64,000 nucleotides of DNA, from NCBI GenBank assembly GCA_946699065.1, contig CAMPDV010001452.1:46302-110301 (forward strand), read 5' to 3'. A program made the translations under genes and the position numbers. Positions within the stretch are counted from its first letter, which is position 1. Every line of letters begins with the position of its first letter. The notes under the pieces are model-generated. The model searched no databases. It was not told the origin of the DNA and saw nothing but the letters and a program-made list of their open reading frames with translations. Below, piece after piece: positions 1 through 12,193 of the stretch. The DNA is from Loxodes magnus. Taxonomy: Eukaryota; Ciliophora; Karyorelictea; Loxodida; Loxodidae.

Positions 1-104
1 AGAATCTGAAGATCAGTTTATGTATTTGAAAGTTTTAAGAACTAGAAGTTTAAAAGAATGATAAGATTTCTAAGAAAAGTGAATAAGAAAAGCAAGTAAA
101 AGAG

Positions 105-186
105 TATGAAGATCAGTTTATGTATTTGAAAGTTTTAAGAACTAGAAGTTTAAAAGAAAAGTGAATAAGAAAAGCAAGTAAAAGAG
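105..186. repeat. S-type monomer (82 bp, 18-bp deletion), first of 119
   Basis: Positions 55-72 are missing. The deletion is bounded by a 5-bp direct repeat, AAGAA at 50-54 and 68-72, one copy of which remains, as expected of slippage or microhomology-mediated deletion. It removes three of the four forward-strand stop triplets of one phase and most of the TTTCT-A-AGAAA dyad. There are 21 S monomers before 8482, 20 in domain B, 37 in domain C and 41 in the remaining 41 kb. C2A is enriched among them: 18 of 37 C2A monomers are S-type. Confidence 0.95.
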
Positions 187-968
187 TCTGAAGATCAGTT
201 TATGTATTTGAAAGTTTTAAGAACTAGAAGTTTAAAAGAATGATAAGATTTCTAAGAAAAGTCAATAAGAAAAGCAAGTAAAAGAGTCTGAAGATCAGTT
301 TATGTATTTGAAAGTTTTAAGAACTAGAAGTTTAAAAGAATGATAAGATTTCTAAGAAAAGTGAATAAGAAAAGCAAGTAAAAGAGTCTGAAGATCAGTT
401 TATGTATTTGAAAGTTTTAAGAACTAGAAGTTTAAAAGAATGATAAGATTTCTAAGAAAAGTGAATAAGAAAAGCAAGTAAAAGAGTCTGAAGATCAGTT
501 TATGTATTTGAAAGTTTTAAGAACTAGAAGTTTAAAAGAATGATAAGATTTCTAAGAAAAGTGAATAAGAAAAGCAAGTAAAAGAGTCTGAAGATCAGTT
601 TATGTATTTGAAAGTTTTAAGAACTAGAAGTTTAAATGAAAAGTGAATAAGAAAAGCAAGTAAAAGAGTCTGAAGATCAGTTTATGTATTTGAAAGTTTT
701 AAGAACTAGAAGTTTAAAAGAATGATAAGATTTCTAAGAAAAGTGAATAAGAAAAGCAAGTAAAAGAGTCTGAAGATCAGTTTATGTATTTGAAAGTTTT
801 AAGAACTAGAAGTTTAAAAGAATGATAAGATTTCTAAGAAAAGTGAATAAGAAAAGCAAGTAAAAGAGTCTGAAGATCAGTTTATGTATTTGAAAGTTTT
901 AAGAACTAGAAGTTTAAAAGAATGATAAGATTTCTAAGAAAAGTGAATAAGAAAAGCAAGTAAAAGAG

Positions 969-1053
969 TCTGAAGATCAGTTTATGTATTTGAAAGTTTT
1001 AAGAACTAGATAAGATTTCTAAGAAAAGTGAATAAGAAAAGCAAGTAAAAGAG
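969..1053. repeat. D-type monomer (85 bp, 15-bp deletion), first of 14
   Basis: Positions 43-57 are missing, giving the junction CTAGATAAGATTT. Only a 2-bp repeat, GA, flanks the deletion. Because homology is so short, independent recurrence is unlikely; the 14 copies probably descend from one event and spread by exchange. Confidence 0.93.
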
Positions 1054-2799
1054 TCTGAAGATCAGTTTATGTATTTGAAAGTTTTAAGAACTAGAAGTTT
1101 AAAAGAATGATAAGATTTCTAAGAAAAGTGAATAAGAAAAGCAAGTAAAAGAGTCTGAAGATCAGTTTATGTATTTGAAAGTTTTAAGAACTAGAAGTTT
1201 AAAAGAATGATAAGATTTCTAAGAAAAGTGAATAAGAAAAGCAAGTAAAAGAGTATGAAGATCAGTTTATGTATTTGAAAGTTTTAAGAACTAGAAGTTT
1301 AAAAGAATGATAAGATTTCTAAGAAAAGTGAATAAGAAAAGCAAGTAAAAGAGTCTGAAGATCAGTTTATGTATTTGAAAGTTTTAAGAACTAGAAGTTT
1401 AAAAGAATGATAAGATTTCTAAGAAAAGTGAATAAGAAAAGCAAGTAAAAGAGTCTGAAGATCAGTTTATGTATTTGAAAGTTTTAAGAACTAGAAGTTT
1501 AAAAGAATGATAAGATTTCTAAGAAAAATGAATAAGAAAAGCAAGTAAAAGAGTCTGAAGATCAGTTTATGTATTTGAAAGTTTTAAGAACTAGAAGTTT
1601 AAAAGAATGATAAGATTTCTAAGAAAAGTGAATAAGAAAAGCAAGTAAAAGAGTATGAAGATCAGTTTATGTATTTGAAAGTTTTAAGAACTAGAAGTTT
1701 AAAAGAATGATAAGATTTCTAAGAAAAGTGAATAAGAAAAGCAAGTAAAAGAGTATGAAGATCAGTTTATGTATTTGAAAGTTTTAAGAACTAGAAGTTT
1801 AAAAGAATGATAAGATTTCTAAGAAAAGTGAATAAGAAAAGCAAGTAAAAGAGTCTGAAGATCAGTTTATGTATTTGAAAGTTTTAAGAACTAGAAGTTT
1901 AAAAGAAAAGTGAATAAGAAAAGCAAGTAAAAGAGTCTGAAGATCAGTTTATGTATTTGAAAGTTTTAAGAACTAGAAGTTTAAAAGAATGATAAGATTT
2001 CTAAGAAAAGTGAATAAGAAAAGCAAGTAAAAGAGTCTGAAGATCAGTTTATGTATTTGAAAGTTTTAAGAACTAGAAGTTTAAAAGAATGATAAGATTT
2101 CTAAGAAAAATGAATAAGAAAAGCAAGTAAAAGAGTCTGAAGATCAGTTTATGTATTTTAAAGTTTTAAGAACTAGAAGTTTAAAAGAATGATAAGATTT
2201 CTAAGAAAAGTGAATAAGAAAAGCAAGTAAAAGAGTATGAAGATCAGTTTATGTATTTGAAAGTTTTAAGAACTAGAAGTTTAAAAGAAAAGTGAATAAG
2301 AAAAGCAAGTAAAAAAGTATGAAGATCAGTTTATGTATTTGAAAGTTTTAAGAACTAGAAGTTTAAAAGAATGATAAGATTTCTAAGAAAAGTGAATAAG
2401 AAAAGCAAGTAAAAGAATCTGAAGATCAGTTTATGTATTTGAAAGTTTTAAGAACTAGAAGTTTAAAAGAATGATAAGATTTCTAAGAAAAGTGAATAAG
2501 AAAAGCAAGTAAAAGAGTCTGAAGATCAGTTTATGTATTTGAAAGTTTTAAGAACTAGAAGTTTAAAAGAAAAGTGAATAAGAAAAGCAAGTAAAAGAGT
2601 CTGAAGATCAGTTTATGTATTTGAAAGTTTTAAGAACTAGAAGTTTAAAAGAATGATAAGATTTCTAAGAAAAGTCAATAAGAAAAGCAAGTAAAAGAGT
2701 CTGAAGATCAGTTTATGTATTTGAAAGTTTTAAGAACTAGAAGTTTAAAAGAATGATAAGATTTCTAAGAAAAGTGAATAAGAAAAGCAAGTAAAAGAG

Positions 2800-5540
2800 T
2801 CTGAAGATCAGTTTATGTATTTGAAAGTTTTAAGAACTAGAAGTTTAAAAGAATGATAAGATTTCTAAGAAAAGTGAATAAGAAAAGCAAGTAAAAGAGT
2901 CTGAAGATCAGTTTATGTATTTGAAAGTTTTAAGAACTAGAAGTTTAAAAGAATGATAAGATTTCTAAGAAAAGTGAATAAGAAAAGCAAGTAAAAGAGT
3001 ATGAAGATCAGTTTATGCATTTGAAAGTTTTAAGAACTAGAAGTTTAAAAGAAAAGTGAATAAGAAAAGCAAGTAAAAGAGTCTGAAGATCAGTTTATGT
3101 ATTTGAAAGTTTTAAGAACTAGAAGTTTAAAAGAATGATAAGATTTCTAAGAAAAGTGAATAAGAAAAGCAAGTAAAAGAGTCTGAAGATCAGTTTATGT
3201 ATTTGAAAGTTTTAAGAACTAGAAGTTTAAAAGAATGATAAGATTTCTAAGAAAAGTGAATAAGAAAAGCAAGTAAAAGAGTCTGAAGATCAGTTTATGT
3301 ATTTGAAAGTTTTAAGAACTAGAAGTTTAAAAGAATGATAAGATTTCTAAGAAAAGTGAATAAGAAAAGCAAGTAAAAGAGTCTGAAGATCAGTTTATGT
3401 ATTTGAAAGTTTTAAGAACTAGAAGTTTAAAAGAATGATAAGATTTCTAAGAAAAGTGAATAAGAAAAGCAAGTAAAAGAGTATGAAGATCAGTTTATGC
3501 ATTTGAAAGTTTTAAGAACTAGAAGTTTAAAAGAAAAGTGAATAAGAAAAGCAAGTAAAAGAGTCTGAAGATCAGTTTATGTATTTGAAAGTTTTAAGAA
3601 CTAGAAGTTTAAAAGAATGATAAGATTTCTAAGAAAAGTGAATAAGAAAAGCAAGTAAAAGAGTCTGAAGATCAGTTTATGTATTTGAAAGTTTTAAGAA
3701 CTAGAAGTTTAAAAGAATGATAAGATTTCTAAGAAAAGTGAATAAGAAAAGCAAGTAAAAGAGTCTGAAGATCAGTTTATGTATTTGAAAGTTTTAAGAA
3801 CTAGAAGTTTAAAAGAATGATAAGATTTCTAAGAAAAGTGAATAAGAAAAGCAAGTAAAAGAGTCTGAAGATCAGTTTATGTATTTGAAAGTTTTAAGAA
3901 CTAGAAGTTTAAAAGAATGATAAGATTTCTAAGAAAAGTGAATAAGAAAAGCAAGTAAAAGAGTCTGAAGATCAGTTTATGTATTTGAAAGTTTTAAGAA
4001 CTAGAAGTTTAAAAGAATGATAAGATTTCTAAGAAAAATGAATAAGAAAAGCAAGTAAAAGAGTCTGAAGATCAGTTTATGTATTTGAAAGTTTTAAGAA
4101 CTAGAAGTTTAAAAGAATGATAAGATTTCTAAGAAAAGTGAATAAGAAAAGCAAGTAAAAGAGTATGAAGATCAGTTTATGTATTTGAAAGTTTTAAGAA
4201 CTAGAAGTTTAAAAGAATGATAAGATTTCTAAGAAAAGTGAATAAGAAAAGCAAGTAAAAGAGTATGAAGATCAGTTTATGTATTTGAAAGTTTTAAGAA
4301 CTAGAAGTTTAAAAGAATGATAAGATTTCTAAGAAAAGTGAATAAGAAAAGCAAGTAAAAGAGTCTGAAGATCAGTTTATGTATTTGAAAGTTTTAAGAA
4401 CTAGATAAGATTTCTAAGAAAAGTGAATAAGAAAAGCAAGTAAAAGAGTCTGAAGATCAGTTTATGTATTTGAAAGTTTTAAGAACTAGAAGTTTAAAAG
4501 AATGATAAGATTTCTAAGAAAAGTGAATAAGAAAAGCAAGTAAAAGAGTCTGAAGATCAGTTTATGTATTTGAAAGTTTTAAGAACTAGAAGTTTAAAAG
4601 AATGATAAGATTTCTAAGAAAAGTGAATAAGAAAAGCAAGTAAAAGAGTCTGAAGATCAGTTTATGTATTTGATAGTTTTATGAACTTGTAGTTTAAAAG
4701 AATGATAAGATTTCTAAGAAAAGTGAATAAGAAAAGCAAGTAAAAGAGTCTGAAGATCAGTTTATGTATTTGAAAGTTTTAAGAACTAGAAGTTTAAAAG
4801 AAAAGTGAATAAGAAAAGCAAGTAAAAGAGTCTGAAGATCAGTTTATGTATTTGAAAGTTTTAAGAACTAGAAGTTTAAAAGAATGATAAGATTTCTAAG
4901 AAAAGTGAATAAGAAAAGCAAGTAAAAGAATCTGAAGATCAGTTTATGTATTTGAAAGTTTTAAGAACTAGAAGTTTAAAAGAATGATAAGATTTCTAAG
5001 AAAAGTGAATAAGAAAAGCAAGTAAAAGAGTCTGAAGATCAGTTTATGTATTTGAAAGTTTTAAGAACTAGAAGTTTAAAAGAAAAGTGAATAAGAAAAG
5101 CAAGTAAAAGAGTCTGAAGATCAGTTTATGTATTTGAAAGTTTTAAGAACTAGAAGTTTAAAAGAAAAGTGAATAAGAAAAGCAAGTAAAAGAGTCTGAA
5201 GATCAGTTTATGTATTTGAAAGTTTTAAGAACTAGAAGTTTAAAAGAATGATAAGATTTCTAAGAAAAGTGAATAAGAAAAGCAAGTAAAAGAGTCTGAA
5301 GATCAGTTTATGTATTTGAAAGTTTTAAGAACTAGAAGTTTAAAAGAAAAGTGAATAAGAAAAGCAAGTAAAAGAGTCTGAAGATCAGTTTATGTATTTG
5401 AAAGTTTTAAGAACTAGAAGTTTAAAAGAAAAGTGAATAAGAAAAGCAAGTAAAAGAGTCTGAAGATCAGTTTATGTATTTGAAAGTTTTAAGAACTAGA
5501 AGTTTAAAAGAAAAGTGAATAAGAAAAGCAAGTAAAAGAG
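2800..5540. repeat. Domain A higher-order repeat, copy 1 (2741 bp, 29 monomers)
   Basis: Monomer order: two 100-mers, 82-mer with C2A/T19C at 3000, four 100-mers, a second such 82-mer at 3482, four 100-mers, G75A monomer at 3964, one 100-mer, two C2A monomers at 4164 and 4264, 85-mer at 4364, three 100-mers, 82-mer at 4749, two 100-mers, then 82-82-100-82-82-82 from 5031. Markers from 2800 to 4648 recur at exactly +2741. Monomer 4649 is unusually divergent (see its own entry). Confidence 0.9.
4649..4748. repeat. Hyperdivergent monomer with four A-to-T changes
   Basis: Relative to consensus it shows A26T, A34T, A40T and A42T: four changes of one type within 17 bases, while neighbouring monomers are unchanged. 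A40T destroys the CTAG site. The A40T/A42T pair recurs only in the monomer at 23004. It may be a remnant of an older monomer lineage, or a locally mutated copy. Confidence 0.9.
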
Positions 5541-8299
5541 TCTGAAGATCAGTTTATGTATTTGAAAGTTTTAAGAACTAGAAGTTTAAAAGAATGATAA
5601 GATTTCTAAGAAAAGTGAATAAGAAAAGCAAGTAAAAGAGTCTGAAGATCAGTTTATGTATTTGAAAGTTTTAAGAACTAGAAGTTTAAAAGAATGATAA
5701 GATTTCTAAGAAAAGTGAATAAGAAAAGCAAGTAAAAGAGTATGAAGATCAGTTTATGCATTTGAAAGTTTTAAGAACTAGAAGTTTAAAAGAAAAGTGA
5801 ATAAGAAAAGCAAGTAAAAGAGTCTGAAGATCAGTTTATGTATTTGAAAGTTTTAAGAACTAGAAGTTTAAAAGAATGATAAGATTTCTAAGAAAAGTGA
5901 ATAAGAAAAGCAAGTAAAAGAGTCTGAAGATCAGTTTATGTATTTGAAAGTTTTAAGAACTAGAAGTTTAAAAGAATGATAAGATTTCTAAGAAAAGTGA
6001 ATAAGAAAAGCAAGTAAAAGAGTCTGAAGATCAGTTTATGTATTTGAAAGTTTTAAGAACTAGAAGTTTAAAAGAATGATAAGATTTCTAAGAAAAGTGA
6101 ATAAGAAAAGCAAGTAAAAGAGTCTGAAGATCAGTTTATGTATTTGAAAGTTTTAAGAACTAGAAGTTTAAAAGAATGATAAGATTTCTAAGAAAAGTGA
6201 ATAAGAAAAGCAAGTAAAAGAGTATGAAGATCAGTTTATGCATTTGAAAGTTTTAAGAACTAGAAGTTTAAAAGAAAAGTGAATAAGAAAAGCAAGTAAA
6301 AGAGTCTGAAGATCAGTTTATGTATTTGAAAGTTTTAAGAACTAGAAGTTTAAAAGAATGATAAGATTTCTAAGAAAAGTGAATAAGAAAAGCAAGTAAA
6401 AGAGTCTGAAGATCAGTTTATGTATTTGAAAGTTTTAAGAACTAGAAGTTTAAAAGAATGATAAGATTTCTAAGAAAAGTGAATAAGAAAAGCAAGTAAA
6501 AGAGTCTGAAGATCAGTTTATGTATTTGAAAGTTTTAAGAACTAGAAGTTTAAAAGAATGATAAGATTTCTAAGAAAAGTGAATAAGAAAAGCAAGTAAA
6601 AGAGTCTGAAGATCAGTTTATGTATTTGAAAGTTTTAAGAACTAGAAGTTTAAAAGAATGATAAGATTTCTAAGAAAAGTGAATAAGAAAAGCAAGTAAA
6701 AGAGTCTGAAGATCAGTTTATGTATTTGAAAGTTTTAAGAACTAGAAGTTTAAAAGAATGATAAGATTTCTAAGAAAAATGAATAAGAAAAGCAAGTAAA
6801 AGAGTCTGAAGATCAGTTTATGTATTTGAAAGTTTTAAGAACTAGAAGTTTAAAAGAATGATAAGATTTCTAAGAAAAGTGAATAAGAAAAGCAAGTAAA
6901 AGAGTATGAAGATCAGTTTATGTATTTGAAAGTTTTAAGAACTAGAAGTTTAAAAGAATGATAAGATTTCTAAGAAAAGTGAATAAGAAAAGCAAGTAAA
7001 AGAGTATGAAGATCAGTTTATGTATTTGAAAGTTTTAAGAACTAGAAGTTTAAAAGAATGATAAGATTTCTAAGAAAAGTGAATAAGAAAAGCAAGTAAA
7101 AGAGTCTGAAGATCAGTTTATGTATTTGAAAGTTTTAAGAACTAGATAAGATTTCTAAGAAAAGTGAATAAGAAAAGCAAGTAAAAGAGTCTGAAGATCA
7201 GTTTATGTATTTGAAAGTTTTAAGAACTAGAAGTTTAAAAGAATGATAAGATTTCTAAGAAAAGTGAATAAGAAAAGCAAGTAAAAGAGTCTGAAGATCA
7301 GTTTATGTATTTGAAAGTTTTAAGAACTAGAAGTTTAAAAGAATGATAAGATTTCTAAGAAAAGTGAATAAGAAAAGCAAGTAAAAGAGTCTGAAGATCA
7401 GTTTATGTATTTGAAAGTTTTAAGAACTAGAAGTTTAAAAGAATGATAAGATTTCTAAGAAAAGTCAATAAGAAAAGCAAGTAAAAGAGTCTGAAGATCA
7501 GTTTATGTATTTGAAAGTTTTAAGAACTAGAAGTTTAAAAGAATGATAAGATTTCTAAGAAAAGTGAATAAGAAAAGCAAGTAAAAGAATCTGAAGATCA
7601 GTTTATGTATTTGAAAGTTTTAAGAACTAGAAGTTTAAAAGAATGATAAGATTTCTAAGAAAAGTGAATAAGAAAAGCAAGTAAAAGAGTCTGAAGATCA
7701 GTTTATGTATTTGAAAGTTTTAAGAACTAGAAGTTTAAAAGAATGATAAGATTTCTAAGAAAAGTGAATAAGAAAAGCAAGTAAAAGAGTCTGAAGATCA
7801 GTTTATGTATTTGAAAGTTTTAAGAACTAGAAGTTTAAAAGAAAAGTGAATAAGAAAAGCAAGTAAAAGAGTCTGAAGATCAGTTTATGTATTTGAAAGT
7901 TTTAAGAACTAGAAGTTTAAAAGAAAAGTGAATAAGAAAAGCAAGTAAAAGAGTCTGAAGATCAGTTTATGTATTTGAAAGTTTTAAGAACTAGAAGTTT
8001 AAAAGAATGATAAGATTTCTAAGAAAAGTGAATAAGAAAAGCAAGTAAAAGAGTCTGAAGATCAGTTTATGTATTTGAAAGTTTTAAGAACTAGAAGTTT
8101 AAAAGAAAAGTGAATAAGAAAAGCAAGTAAAAGAGTCTGAAGATCAGTTTATGTATTTGAAAGTTTTAAGAACTAGAAGTTTAAAAGAAAAGTGAATAAG
8201 AAAAGCAAGTAAAAGAGTCTGAAGATCAGTTTATGTATTTGAAAGTTTTAAGAACTAGAAGTTTAAAAGAAAAGTGAATAAGAAAAGCAAGTAAAAGAG
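5541..8299. repeat. Domain A higher-order repeat, copy 2 (2759 bp, 29 monomers)
   Basis: Same 29-monomer order as the copy at 2800-5540: C2A/T19C 82-mers at 5741 and 6223, G75A at 6705, C2A pair at 6905 and 7005, 85-mer at 7105, and the 82-82-100-82-82-82 tail from 7790. It is 18 bp longer because the monomer matching the 82-mer at 4749 is a full 100-mer here (7490). Monomer 7390 carries G77C where copy 1 has the divergent monomer 4649. The copies are directly adjacent, as expected of tandem HOR amplification. Confidence 0.88.
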
Positions 8300-8399
8300 T
8301 CTGAAGATCAGTTTATGTATTTGAAAGTTTTAAGAACTAGAAGTTTAAAAGAATGATAAGATTTCTAAGAAAAGTGAATAAGAAAAGCAAGTAAAAGAG

Positions 8400-8481
8400 T
8401 CTGAACATCAGTTTATGTATTTGAAAGTTTTAAGAACTAGAAGTTTAAAAGAAAAGTGAATAAGAAAAGCAAGTAAAAGAG
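8400..8481. repeat. 82-bp monomer lacking the GATC site
   Basis: G7C changes GAAGATC to GAACATC, removing GATC and the dyad at positions 2-12. With the monomer at 44881 this is one of only two copies in the window in which I find GATC lost. Confidence 0.85.
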
Positions 8482-8565
8482 TCTGAAGATCAGTTTATGT
8501 ATTTGAAAGTTTTAAGAACTAGATAAGTTTAAAAGAAAAGTGAATAAGAAAAGCAAGTAAAAGAG
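8482..8565. repeat. TA-insertion monomer (84 bp), first of 3
   Basis: It has the S-type 18-bp deletion plus TA between positions 42 and 43, reading CTAGATAAGTTTAAAAG. The first part, CTAGATAAG, equals the D-type junction and the rest equals an S monomer, so a D x S hybrid joined at the shared AAG explains it as well as an insertion. It opens each domain B unit (8482, 11139, 14995). Confidence 0.9.
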
Positions 8566-11138
8566 TCTGAAGATCAGTTTATGTATTTGAAAGTTTTAAG
8601 AACTAGAAGTTTAAAAGAATGATAAGATTTCTAAGAAAAGTGAATAAGAAAAGCAAGTAAAAAGTCTGAAGATCAGTTTATGTATTTGAAAGTTTTAAGA
8701 ACTAGAAGTTTAAAAGAATGATAAGATTTCTAAGAAAAGTGAATAAGAAAAGCAAGTAAAAGAGTCTGAAGATCAGTTTATGTATTTGAAAGTTTTAAGA
8801 ACTAGAAGTTTAAAAGAATGATAAGATTTCTAAGAAAAGTGAATAAGAAAAGCAAGTAAAAGAGTCTGAAGATCAGTTTATGTATTTGAAAGTTTAAAGA
8901 ACTAGAAGTTTAAAAGAATGATAAGATTTCTAAGAAAAGTGAATAAGAAAAGCAAGTAAAAGAGTCTGAAGATCAGTTTATGTATTTGAAAGTTTTAAGA
9001 ACTAGAAGTTTAAAAGAATGATAAGATTTCTAAGAAAAGTGAATAAGAAAAGCAAGTAAAAGAGTCTGAAGATCAGTTTATGTATTTGAAAGTTTTAAGA
9101 ACTAGAAGTTTAAAAGAATGATAAGATTTCTAAGAAAAGTCAATAAGAAAAGCAAGTAAAAGAGTCTGAAGATCAGTTTATGTATTTGAAAGTTTTAAGA
9201 ACTAGAAGTTTAAAAGAATGATAAGATTTCTAAGAAAAGTGAATAAGAAAAGCAAGTAAAAGAATCTGAAGATCAGTTTATGTATTTGAAAGTTTTAAGA
9301 ACTAGAAGTTTAAAAGAATGATAAGATTTCTAAGAAAAGTGAATAAGAAAAGCAAGTAAAAGAGTCTGAAGATCAGTTTATGTATTTGAAAGTTTTAAGA
9401 ACTAGAAGTTTAAAAGAATGATAAGATTTCTAAGAAAAGTGAATAAGAAAAGCAAGTAAAAGAGTCTGAAGATCAGTTTATGTATTTGAAAGTTTTAAGA
9501 ACTAGAAGTTTAAAAGAATGATAAGATTTCTAAGAAAAGTGAATAAGAAAAGCAAGTAAAAGAGTCTGAAGATCAGTTTATGTATTTGAAAGTTTTAAGA
9601 ACTAGAAGTTTAAAAGAATGATAAGATTTCTAAGAAAAGTCAATAAGAAAAGCAAGTAAAAGAGTCTGAAGATCAGTTTATGTATTTGAAAGTTTTAAGA
9701 ACTAGAAGTTTAAAAGAATGATAAGATTTCTAAGAAAAGTGAATAAGAAAAGCAAGTAAAAGAATCTGAAGATCAGTTTATGTATTTGAAAGTTTTAAGA
9801 ACTAGAAGTTTAAAAGAATGATAAGATTTCTAAGAAAAGTGAATAAGAAAAGCAAGTAAAAGAGTCTGAAGATCAGTTTATGTATTTGAAAGTTTTAAGA
9901 ACTAGAAGTTTAAAAGAATGATAAGATTTCTAAGAAAAGTGAATAAGAAAAGCAAGTAAAAGAGTCTGAAGATCAGTTTATGTATTTGAAAGTTTTAAGA
10001 ACTAGAAGTTTAAAAGAATGATAAGATTTCTAAGAAAAGTGAATAAGAAAAGCAAGTAAAAGAGTCTGAAGATCAGTTTATGTATTTGAAAGTTTTAAGA
10101 ACTAGAAGTTTAAAAGAATGATAAGATTTCTAAGAAAAGTGAATAAGAAAAGCAAGTAAAAGAGTCTGAAGATCAGTTTATGTATTTGAAAGTTTTAAGA
10201 ACTAGAAGTTTAAAAGAAAAGTGAATAAGAAAAGCAAGTAAAAGAGTCTGAAGATCAGTTTATGTATTTGAAAGTTTTAAGAACTAGAAGTTTAAAAGAA
10301 AAGTGAATAAGAAAAGCAAGTAAAAGAGTCTGAAGATCAGTTTATGTATTTGAAAGTTTTAAGAACTAGAAGTTTAAAAGAATGATAAGATTTCTAAGAA
10401 AAGTGAATAAGAAAAGCAAGTAAAAGAGTCTGAAGATCAGTTTATGTATTTGAAAGTTTAAAGAACTAGAAGTTTAAAAGAATGATAAGATTTCTAAGAA
10501 AAGTGAATAAGAAAAGCAAGTAAAAGAGTCTGAAGATCAGTTTATGTATTTGAAAGTTTTAAGAACTAGAAGTTTAAAAGAAAAGTGAATAAGAAAAGCA
10601 AGTAAAAGAGTCTGAAGATCAGTTTATGTATTTGAAAGTTTTAAGAACTAGAAGTTTAAAAGAAAAGTGAATAAGAAAAGCAAGTAAAAGAGTCTGAAGA
10701 TCAGTTTATGTATTTGAAAGTTTTAAGAACTAGAAGTTTAAAAGAATGATAAGATTTCTAAGAAAAGTGAATAAGAAAAGCAAGTAAAAGAGTCTGAAGA
10801 TCAGTTTATGTATTTGAAAGTTTTAAGAACTAGAAGTTTAAAAGAAAAGTGAATAAGAAAAGCAAGTAAAAGAGTCTGAAGATCAGTTTATGTATTTGAA
10901 AGTTTTAAGAACTAGAAGTTTAAAAGAAAAGTGAATAAGAAAAGCAAGTAAAAGAGTCTGAAGATCAGTTTATGTATTTGAAAGTTTTAAGAACTAGAAG
11001 TTTAAAAGAAAAGTGAATAAGAAAAGCAAGTAAAAGAGTCTGAAGATCAGTTTATGTATTTGAAAGTTTTAAGAACTAGAAGTTTAAAAGAATGATAAGA
11101 TTTCTAAGAAAAGTGAATAAGAAAAGCAAGTAAAGGAG
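8482..11138. repeat. Domain B HOR unit B1 (2657 bp, 28 monomers)
   Basis: Order: TA-insertion 84-mer, 99-mer, fifteen 100-mers (T32A at 8865, G77C at 9065 and 9565, G100A ending monomers 9165 and 9665), then 82-82-100-100(T32A)-82-82-100-82-82-82-100. The last monomer, at 11039, has A97G. From 8865 to the end, every marker recurs at +3856 in unit B2. Confidence 0.87.
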
Positions 11139-12121
11139 TCTGAAGATCAGTTTATGTATTTGAAAGTTTTAAGAACTAGATAAGTTTAAAAGAAAAGTGA
11201 ATAAGAAAAGCAAGTAAAAGAGTCTGAAGATCAGTTTATGTATTTGAAAGTTTTAAGAACTAGAAGTTTAAAAGAATGATAAGATTTCTAAGAAAAGTGA
11301 ATAAGAAAAGCAAGTAAAAAGTCTGAAGATCAGTTTATGTATTTGAAAGTTTTAAGAACTAGAAGTTTAAAAGAATGATAAGATTTCTAAGAAAAGTGAA
11401 TAAGAAAAGCAAGTAAAAGAGTCTGAAGATCAGTTTATGTATTTGAAAGTTTTAAGAACTAGAAGTTTAAAAGAATGATAAGATTTCTAAGAAAAGTGAA
11501 TAAGAAAAGCAAGTAAAAGAGTCTGAAGATCAGTTTATGTATTTGAAAGTTTAAAGAACTAGAAGTTTAAAAGAATGATAAGATTTCTAAGAAAAGTGAA
11601 TAAGAAAAGCAAGTAAAAGAGTCTGAAGATCAGTTTATGTATTTGAAAGTTTTAAGAACTAGAAGTTTAAAAGAATGATAAGATTTTAAGAAAAGTGAAT
11701 AAGAAAAGCAAGTAAAAGAGTCTGAAGATCAGTTTATGTATTTGAAAGTTTTAAGAACTAGAAGTTTAAAAGAATGATAAGATTTCTAAGAAAAGTCAAT
11801 AAGAAAAGCAAGTAAAAGAGTCTGAAGATCAGTTTATGTATTTGAAAGTTTTAAGAACTAGAAGTTTAAAAGAATGATAAGATTTCTAAGAAAAGTGAAT
11901 AAGAAAAGCAAGTAAAAGAATCTGAAGATCAGTTTATGTATTTGAAAGTTTTAAGAACTAGAAGTTTAAAAGAATGATAAGATTTCTAAGAAAAGTGAAT
12001 AAGAAAAGCAAGTAAAAGAGTCTGAAGATCAGTTTATGTATTTGAAAGTTTTAAGAACTAGAAGTTTAAAAGAATGATAAGATTTCTAAGAAAAGTGAAT
12101 AAGAAAAGCAAGTAAAAGAGT

Positions 12122-12132
12122 CTGAAGATCAG
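12122..12132. other. Dyad CTGA-AGA-TCAG in the reference monomer
   Basis: Monomer positions 2-12 form an inverted repeat with 4-bp arms around AGA, and it contains the GATC. It recurs in almost every monomer, since the 18-, 16- and 15-bp deletions all lie downstream. It is broken in the C2A (TATGAAG) and G4T (TCTTAAG) variants, in monomer 8400 (GAACATC) and in monomer 44881 (GAAAATC). The dyad is seen directly; any protein-binding or structural role is unproven. Confidence 0.7.
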
Positions 12133-12182
12133 TTTATGTATTTGAAAGTTTTAAGAACTAGAAGTTTAAAAGAATGATAAGA

Positions 12183-12193
12183 TTTCTAAGAAA
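12183..12193. other. Near-palindrome TTTCT-A-AGAAA in the reference monomer
   Basis: Monomer positions 63-73 form a perfect 5-bp-arm dyad with a 1-bp centre. Its right arm overlaps one of the two AAGAA repeats that bound the 18-bp deletion, so 82-bp monomers lack the dyad. The T67C, A72T and G75A variants of domain D also alter it or its edge. It is therefore the most variable element of the monomer. Function is unknown. Confidence 0.65.

Larger units (their letters stand above)
1..8481. repeat. Domain A: array with C2A and T19C markers
   Basis: This domain mixes 100-bp monomers with 21 copies of 82 bp and 85-bp monomers at 969, 4364 and 7105. C2A monomers (TATGAAG) start at 105, 1254, 1654, 1754, 2236, 2318, 3000, 3482, 4164, 4264, 5741, 6223, 6905 and 7005. 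Four of them (3000, 3482, 5741, 6223) also carry T19C (ATGCATTTG), which I see nowhere else in the window. G75A alone occurs at 1454, 2036, 3964 and 6705. The window's first four bases are the end of a G100A monomer. The domain ends where the TA-insertion monomer at 8482 opens domain B. Confidence 0.85.

Noticed and set aside
12133-12143. TTTATGTATTT in each monomer resembles a yeast-type replication-origin consensus
   Set aside because: It has about two mismatches to the 11-bp consensus, including the first base, and AT-rich DNA gives such matches by chance.
12152-12155. TTAA and CTAG motifs as transposon target-site duplications
   Set aside because: They belong to the monomer consensus and no inserted element or terminal inverted repeat accompanies them.
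12184-12192. TTCTAAGAA fits a STAT-type TTCNNNGAA site and resembles a heat-shock element
   Set aside because: The match follows from the short palindrome itself. Heat-shock elements need a 2-bp spacer, and nothing else in the array suggests an enhancer.
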